A stretch of 64,000 nucleotides of DNA from CAVQRB01 sp963715055 (GTDB lineage Bacteria > Pseudomonadota > Alphaproteobacteria > Rhodobacterales > Rhodobacteraceae). The DNA lies in contig CAVQRB010000018.1 in the NCBI GenBank assembly GCA_963715055.1, positions 372,001-436,000 of the forward strand, in the 5' to 3' direction. The translations under genes and the position numbers were made by a program. The notes under the pieces are model-generated. The model searched no databases. It saw only the letters and a list, made by a program, of their open reading frames with translations, and was not told the origin of the DNA. Below are positions 59,109-64,000 of the stretch, in pieces (the stretch's first letter is position 1; each line of letters begins with the position of its first letter).

Positions 59109-60020
59109 ATGAAACCTGCAACCCTGTCTCTTTCCTTTCCGGCTGTGCAATCCCTTTCGGATCTGCGCAGCCTTGCCGCAAAGGGTTTCAGCGAGTTGGC
59201 GCAACGGCTTGACCCGTCGCTTAAGGCGCTGTTGCGCCGGGTGATATTCGACCAGAAGTGCCGGATGAACCTCGGTGACGCGCGACTCCTTCACGGGGAT
59301 CTTTTGCTCGTCGCCTCGACGCCGGAACAGGGGTTCGAGAGCTTCGTGACGGCCACGGCGATCCTTCTGTCCGACCGGCTTCAGTCCGGCGCGGGCGAAG
59401 ATGATCTCTACTGGACCTTCGACGCCTTCCAGGATCACTATCGCGAGGCCTCCTCGCCGATCCGGGCTGCCTTGATGAATGGATTTCGCGCCGCCCACGA
59501 GATGCGCAAGGTCAATCTGGGGGCAGCGCCGCGCGGTCATGATCTGCTGACCTATGACGCGGACGACCTGTTGCGTCTGCTCAAGCGGATCGCGCGCAGC
59601 ATGGCGCCCGAGGTGCGTGACCGGGTCTGCCTCGGCGCGCCAGAAGACACCCGCCCGGTGCACCGCCATTGCCTTGAAAACCTGCTCCAGAGCAGCTGCA
59701 TCCTATCCGAGTTCGGTACCTGGTTTCCCTTGGAGGTCGTGGAGCCCGTGTCGCTGGATCCAGCGCATCCGGGTCACGCAGGCTGCCTCACGCTGATCCT
59801 GATCAACGCAATCCAGACCGACGATCAAGGCGGCAGGATGGCCTATCGCTGGGAAGAGCAGGCGCCGACCGTCCTGCAATGGCCTCCAGAACTGCGGGTG
59901 CCTTTCCTCGCGGGCATCCGGTACCTGCATGAAATGGGGTTCGACTGGCAGCCTTATGCCGGCTGGTCGCCGCAACAGCTCTCTGAAAAAGCCATTGTAG
60001 TGCCTTTCGCCAAGCCCTAA
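59109..60020 (+). CDS. Conserved-looking hypothetical protein
   Basis: Soluble protein of 303 residues beginning MKPATLSLSFPAVQSL. I do not recognise a family. It is mixed alpha/beta, with no signal peptide or membrane helix. Possible structural residues include FDQKCRMNLGDARLLHGDLLLVAS, the His-rich RPVHRHCLENLLQSSC and YRWEEQAPTVLQWPPELRVPFL. It lies between dapD and another unknown gene and probably shares their transcript. Base use matches neighbouring genes, so it is likely real. Confidence 0.65.
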   Translation: MKPATLSLSFPAVQSLSDLRSLAAKGFSELAQRLDPSLKALLRRVIFDQKCRMNLGDARLLHGDLLLVASTPEQGFESFVTATAILLSDRLQSGAGEDDLYWTFDAFQDHYREASSPIRAALMNGFRAAHEMRKVNLGAAPRGHDLLTYDADDLLRLLKRIARSMAPEVRDRVCLGAPEDTRPVHRHCLENLLQSSCILSEFGTWFPLEVVEPVSLDPAHPGHAGCLTLILINAIQTDDQGGRMAYRWEEQAPTVLQWPPELRVPFLAGIRYLHEMGFDWQPYAGWSPQQLSEKAIVVPFAKP

Positions 60021-60030
60021 CACGGGCTCC

Positions 60031-60396
60031 ATGGCTGAAACAAAGAAACCGTCGAAGCAACAGGTCTACACCTTGGTCGTCCAGATCGGGCGGAAGGCGG
60101 GTGACGGCTTGCCGAAGAAAGCCACCGGCGCGGGCCTTGTGGTCTATGCCAGCGGGATCGACGAGGCCGAAGCGGTGCGCGAAACCGTGGCGATCCTGAA
60201 GCAGGCGGATACCGCGCCGCTCGATGTGACGGGATACGGGACGCTGGAAGAACGTCTTGCCGACGGTCAGGAGATCGACGACGAGGAACGGGCGCTGATG
60301 CAGCGCGCCCTTGAGGAAAACGCCGTGATCGTCGCACAGGTCGAACCTTACTACGGTGACCTGCCCGACCCCGGTGATGACGAAGAGCCTCTCTGA
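60031..60396 (+). CDS. Conserved-looking small hypothetical protein
   Basis: Protein of 121 residues beginning MAETKKPSKQQVYTLVVQIGRK. It is highly charged, with an acidic C-terminus (DLPDPGDDEEPL) and a middle segment ASGIDEAEAVRETVAILKQADTAPLDVTGYGTLEER. No domain is recognised. It follows the 303-residue protein by ten bases and is probably cotranscribed with it. It may act as its partner; nothing more can be read. Confidence 0.7.
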   Translation: MAETKKPSKQQVYTLVVQIGRKAGDGLPKKATGAGLVVYASGIDEAEAVRETVAILKQADTAPLDVTGYGTLEERLADGQEIDDEERALMQRALEENAVIVAQVEPYYGDLPDPGDDEEPL

Positions 60397-60469
60397 ACGC
60401 GATCGGCGTTCCCTGTCGAAGCCTACCTCAAGCTCAAAGCGCAGGAACGACCGGAAGCGCCTCCGCCTG

Positions 60470-62053
60470 TCACGCAGCCTGCTTGATCCGCAGAAGAAGT
60501 TCGGCCTCGTATCGCTTCAGGGTCCGCCTGACCGCGTGGCCGTATCCGGAGCCGGTTTCGGGATCGAGTTCGGGAAAAATCGTGAGAATCTCCTCCAGCA
60601 CCGATTGCTCCAGCAGGTTGGTGGTTTGTGGCCCGGGCAAGAAGCTTTCGGTCGCAAGCCCTTCGGAAAAAACGATCTGGTGGTGGTCGAACATCAGGTG
60701 CACGTAATCGACGGTCCCACCCTGCAGGCGTTGAACCGACCTGCCGTTGACCAGATCCTTGGCCGCGATCAGAACCTCTTCCTCGCCGAAGAGAAGCTCT
60801 GCCGCGGCATCCCTGATCACGATCCGGTGCTGCGGTGACACCAGAAGCGGCCTGTGCTCCCCGAAGGTATTGGCCATGATCCGGACCGGGGCAAGGGCAC
60901 CCACGGCCGCGACCTGACGCTGTCCGACCCAGCGCAAGGGTTGCAGGCCGCTGTCCTGCGTCAACACCAGATCTCCGACCCGCAGTCGCTCTACCGGTAT
61001 GCCACCCCGATCCGTTTCGATGAGTGTGCCCGCCACGAAACAGGGAATCGACGTCGCATTGACGATACCGACATCGGTGTTTTTTCCATTGGTGATCCCA
61101 TAGGTGAAATTGAAGTCTTCCTCGTCGCCGTCGCCCTTGACGAGGAGCTTGCCGTTTGGCTGGAGCTTCACCGTCTGACCTGTCGGCAGCGTGATGGTGT
61201 CGCCGACCTTCACCGCCTGGCCGTTGATATGCGTGACCGTCAGCTTCCCCGGGCCATTGTTGATATCGTTGGCCAGAACATCCACCAGGCCCGCCGCATT
61301 GGGATTGATGGTCAAATAATCGGTTATCGCTACCAGCTCGGTCTGCACCGAATCCGCTGCGATGAGGAGATTGGAATCGTAATTGAAATCCGACACATCC
61401 GCGACGGCGATGCGGATAGAGTTCAATTCATTGGGATTGACTAACATGGTCAGCGTGAGGGTGATGGTGATGCCGTCCATCTCGGTATTGAAATCGTCAT
61501 CGTCATTGTTGAGAAACAAGTTGATGTTGGAGGAACTGTTGATGTTGCCCGGATCAACGTCGCCATTGCCCACTTCAATCGGGACCTCGCTGCCGTTCAC
61601 CCAGACGCCGATGAAATCCTGATAGATCGAGTTTTCAAATTCCGGGTATTCCTCGGACGAGAAGACGAACTGCATCGTCAGGACGGAGGCATTCGGGATG
61701 AAATCCACGTCGAGATAGGAAGCATCGTAAGTTCTTGCCCCTGCCGCAGCGTTGAACTGGCTGTTGTTGTTTTCGCCGGAGGTGTTGGTGGTTGTACGGG
61801 TACTCTGATTCGCCTGGCCACTCGAATTGGTGAAATCCTCCGCGTCTCCCGTGGAGAGAATGACACCGCTGTTTCCTGGCACGACACCGGGAGATATCGC
61901 ATCGCCGTTGCTGAAGATTCCCGCTGAATCACTGTCGCCGCGATAGGAGGCGAATTTGACCTCCACGCCATCGCCAAAGATCGCATCGGCCATGTCTCGC
62001 GCGGTGGTTCCCTCGCGAACCGTCTTGATTGGCAACTCTGACGCTGCGACCAT
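60470..62053 (-). CDS. Choice-of-anchor-L and Hint domain protein
   Basis: Probably exported protein of 527 residues without a classical N-terminal signal peptide. Residues about 30-240 form a choice-of-anchor-L domain (VILSTGDAEDFTN, FVFSSEEYPEFENSIYQDFIGVWVNG). Residues 245-330 are a cadherin/VCBS-like linker (DVLANDINNGPGKL). Residues 337-480 form a Hint domain: catalytic Cys338 in IPCFVAGTLIETDRG, then RVGDLVLTQDSG and SPQHRIVI. Such Hint-tailed proteins are frequent in Rhodobacteraceae and are thought to be type I secreted and self-cleaving. The ATG at 62053 has only a weak ribosome site. Confidence 0.88.
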   Translation of the reverse strand: MVAASELPIKTVREGTTARDMADAIFGDGVEVKFASYRGDSDSAGIFSNGDAISPGVVPGNSGVILSTGDAEDFTNSSGQANQSTRTTTNTSGENNNSQFNAAAGARTYDASYLDVDFIPNASVLTMQFVFSSEEYPEFENSIYQDFIGVWVNGSEVPIEVGNGDVDPGNINSSSNINLFLNNDDDDFNTEMDGITITLTLTMLVNPNELNSIRIAVADVSDFNYDSNLLIAADSVQTELVAITDYLTINPNAAGLVDVLANDINNGPGKLTVTHINGQAVKVGDTITLPTGQTVKLQPNGKLLVKGDGDEEDFNFTYGITNGKNTDVGIVNATSIPCFVAGTLIETDRGGIPVERLRVGDLVLTQDSGLQPLRWVGQRQVAAVGALAPVRIMANTFGEHRPLLVSPQHRIVIRDAAAELLFGEEEVLIAAKDLVNGRSVQRLQGGTVDYVHLMFDHHQIVFSEGLATESFLPGPQTTNLLEQSVLEEILTIFPELDPETGSGYGHAVRRTLKRYEAELLLRIKQAA

Positions 62054-62314
62054 ACTGCCTGCCTCACCAGTTTGTCAGGGAAATGCATCCATAACGCACC
62101 CGAGCGCCGGACGGCGATCATTCGGTTTGCGCGCGGAAGGCCCCGTTCTGACGGTGACCGGTCTGCTATTGCCCTGCCTCGGGTTATTATTGGGAAAAGA
62201 GTAACACGTCCTGCGGGAGTTTGTTAAGAAATTATGCATCTTTTCGATCTTGGCTTCCGGCGCTTTGGGAACGACTGTGTGGCAACCCCTGATTTGACCG
62301 CTGTAGGAGCCGAT

Positions 62315-63460
62315 ATGACCGAGATTGATCCTGTAGACCTGACCGCCGATCTGGTGCGTTGTCCTTCCGTGACTCCGGCAGATGAGGGTGCGCTTGATGT
62401 GCTGCATGGGTTGCTCGAGGCGACAGGGTTCGACTGTGTCTGGGCGGATCGTGGCGGCATCCGCAACCTTCTGGCACGCTGGGGGAAAAAGGGCCACGAC
62501 CGGACCTTCGGCTTCAACGGCCATACCGATGTGGTGCCGGTCGGCGACGTCGCGTCCTGGTCGGTGCCACCCTTCGGCGCCGAGATCCGGGATGGCGTCA
62601 TGTACGGACGGGGCACGACGGACATGAAATCCGGCGTTGCTGCATTCGTTGCCGCGGCCATCGATTTCGTCAGGACCAGCCCGCCCGATGGTGCGATCCT
62701 GCTCGCGATCACGGGGGACGAGGAGGGCGACGCGGTCGATGGCACGCGCGCTCTGCTCGACCATATGGCAAAGGCTGGCGAGCGCATGAGCGTCTGTCTG
62801 GTGGGAGAGCCCACCTGCCCCGACCGTATGGGCGACATGATCAAGATCGGCCGTCGCGGATCGATGAACATCCGGATTACCCTGACCGGAAAACAGGGGC
62901 ACGCCGCCTATCCGCACCGCGCGCTGAACCCGCTGCCAGCGATGATGCGTCTGATGGACCGTCTGGCGAGCCACGAACTCGATCAGGGAACGGAGCATTT
63001 CGATCCCTCCTCGCTGGCCATCGTCACCGTGGACACGGGCAACCCGGCCACGAATGTCATTCCTGCGGAATGCTCCGCAGGGGTCAACATCCGCTTCAAC
63101 GATGCCCATGACAGCAAGTCGCTTACGGCGTGGATCAAGCAGGAAGTCGCCAAGATAGAGACTGAATTCGGCGTCAAGTCACGCCTCCAGGTCAAGGTTT
63201 CCGGTGAGAGTTTCCTGACACCGCCCGGACCGCTCTCGGCACTCGTGTCACAGGCGGTCATCGCTGAGACCGGCGTCACGCCGGTGCTCTCCACCAGCGG
63301 CGGCACATCTGATGCCCGCTTCGTCAAGGATCATTGCCCGGTGGTGGAATTCGGACTGGTCGGCAGGTCGATGCACCAGGTGGATGAAAACGTCGAGATC
63401 GCCCATATCCGGCAACTGAAGGCGATCTACACCCGCATCATGCGAGACTATTTCGGGTGA
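62315..63460 (+). CDS. dapE: Succinyl-diaminopimelate desuccinylase
   Basis: Zinc amidohydrolase of 381 residues in the M20 family, late step of lysine and diaminopimelate synthesis. Motifs are FNGHTDVVPVGD (metal His), YGRGTTDMKSGVAAF (bridging Asp), GDEEGDAVDGTRALL (Glu pair), LTGKQGHAAYPHRALNP and the final His in GRSMHQVDENV. ATG at 62315 has GGAG six bases upstream; the frame extends upstream without such a site. Its stop overlaps the following gene. Confidence 0.97.
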   Translation: MTEIDPVDLTADLVRCPSVTPADEGALDVLHGLLEATGFDCVWADRGGIRNLLARWGKKGHDRTFGFNGHTDVVPVGDVASWSVPPFGAEIRDGVMYGRGTTDMKSGVAAFVAAAIDFVRTSPPDGAILLAITGDEEGDAVDGTRALLDHMAKAGERMSVCLVGEPTCPDRMGDMIKIGRRGSMNIRITLTGKQGHAAYPHRALNPLPAMMRLMDRLASHELDQGTEHFDPSSLAIVTVDTGNPATNVIPAECSAGVNIRFNDAHDSKSLTAWIKQEVAKIETEFGVKSRLQVKVSGESFLTPPGPLSALVSQAVIAETGVTPVLSTSGGTSDARFVKDHCPVVEFGLVGRSMHQVDENVEIAHIRQLKAIYTRIMRDYFG

Positions 63461-64000
63461 AACGCCGGCTTGTGGTGATGCTGAAGGAGCCACGCGCGGG
63501 CCGCGTCAAGACACGCCTCGGGCGCACCATCGGCATGACGCAGGCGGCCTGGTGGTTCCGGCATCAGACTGCAAGGCTGCTACGTGACCTAGAAGACCAA
63601 CGTTGGGATATCGTGCTTGCGGTCTCCCCGGACGTCGAGGGAATGTCCAGCCGCGTCTGGCCAGCGCATTTGGCACGAATTCCGCAGGGCAGGGGCAATC
63701 TCGGTGACCGGATGAAACGCGCGTTGACCCTCCAAGGCACGGGACCCGTCTGCGTGATCGGCGCGGATATCCCGGGGATCAGGCGGCATCACGTCGCCGC
63801 AGCCTTCCGGGCGCTGGGTCCGTCCGAGGCGGTTCTGGGTCCGGCACCCGATGGCGGCTACTGGCTCATCGGGTTGAAACGGGCACGACCGGCCCCGCGG
63901 GGGCTTTTCGAGGCGGTTCGCTGGTCGTCAAGCCATGCCATGGCCGACACGCTGCGCAGCCTCGCCCCGCTGCGCGTCGCCTTCGTCGATACCCTCAGCG
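63457..64000 (+). CDS. DUF2064/TIGR04282 glycosyltransferase-like protein (partial)
   Basis: The frame begins with GTG overlapping the dapE stop (GTGA) and runs off the end of the window after 181 codons. It contains VVMLKEPRAGRVKTRLGRTIG near the start, VCVIGADIPGI in the middle and LGPAPDGGYWLIGLKRA later. These mark the nucleotidyl/glycosyltransferase A-like family (DUF2064). The metal-binding Asp in IGADIP is seen. The substrate is unknown; the coupling to dapE is by overlap only. Confidence 0.85.
   Translation, partial: MKRRLVVMLKEPRAGRVKTRLGRTIGMTQAAWWFRHQTARLLRDLEDQRWDIVLAVSPDVEGMSSRVWPAHLARIPQGRGNLGDRMKRALTLQGTGPVCVIGADIPGIRRHHVAAAFRALGPSEAVLGPAPDGGYWLIGLKRARPAPRGLFEAVRWSSSHAMADTLRSLAPLRVAFVDTLS

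Noticed and set aside
1..64000. tRNA, rRNA, tmRNA, RNase P or SRP RNA genes
   Set aside because: I scanned the gaps between genes for cloverleaf arms and known core motifs and found none. A covariance search would be needed to exclude them fully.

Overview
The window looks like chromosomal DNA of a GC-rich alphaproteobacterium of the Rhodobacteraceae (Roseobacter/Rhodobacter group). The evidence is gene content and order: a regB / senC-regA redox locus with ahcY close by, a dnaA-dnaN-recF-gyrB replication block flanked by rpsT, mutM, ubiE and ubiB, the mitofilin-like/HemY pair beside tsaD and hemD, a DMSP-demethylase-like gene with an Lrp regulator, the alphaproteobacterial-type serC-serA pair, and dapD/dapE. 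No rRNA, tRNA, CRISPR array, prophage or intact insertion sequence was found. The window opens inside one gene on the minus strand and closes inside another on the plus strand.

Layout. 0-7 kb: N-terminus of a membrane-anchored protein (probably a DivL-type sensor kinase) behind a perfect CtrA box, then regB, senC, regA, a tightly overlapping GT8 / HD / GNAT operon whose GNAT gene is frameshifted, and ahcY. 7-15 kb: BON-LysM protein, DUF2853, a candidate small RNA, EVE, YciI, gpsA, tsaD, hemD, mitofilin-like, HemY and a crotonase. 15.8-18.6 kb: a coupled pair, radical SAM protein plus DUF4130-UdgX fusion, a little-studied DNA repair/modification unit. 18.6-24 kb: a gene remnant, eptA-dgkA, and a DmdA-like gene preceded by lrp with a row of dyads between them. 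23.6-28 kb is the most accessory-looking stretch: a secreted Ser/Asn 12-residue repeat protein, DUF6065, an S8 protease with an acidic repeat, and an ECF sigma/anti-sigma pair. 28-40.6 kb: gyrB, LysE, recF, dnaN, dnaA, rpsT, DUF4377, crotonase, mutM, ubiE, ubiB. 40.8-42.4 kb: an EamA transporter of lower GC and about 700 bases without a gene.

42.4-47.6 kb: thiolase, a divergent XRE-cupin regulator, then kbl, a PLP lyase and tdh as a threonine-catabolic operon. 47.6-52.3 kb: metallophosphatase, the serC-serA operon with a structured leader, and divergent serB, so all three serine-biosynthesis genes are together. 52.3-57.1 kb: YciI, asparaginase II, an IalB-like protein, rlmN, a DsbA-like oxidoreductase, and a holin-X/DUF883 envelope pair. 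57-64 kb: LOG hydrolase, dapD, two unrecognised genes, a choice-of-anchor-L/Hint protein, dapE and a partial DUF2064 gene.

How genes work together. RegB/RegA with the SCO protein SenC link the respiratory redox state to transcription. EptA produces diacylglycerol and the overlapping dgkA can recycle it. Kbl and Tdh degrade threonine to glycine and acetyl-CoA. SerA, SerC and SerB make serine. UbiE and UbiB make ubiquinone, the signal RegB is known to sense. The items most worth following up are the candidate sRNA at about 8.1 kb, the operator array before the DmdA-like gene, the UdgX/radical SAM unit, the Tdh that lacks its structural-zinc cysteines, and the Ser/Asn repeat protein.
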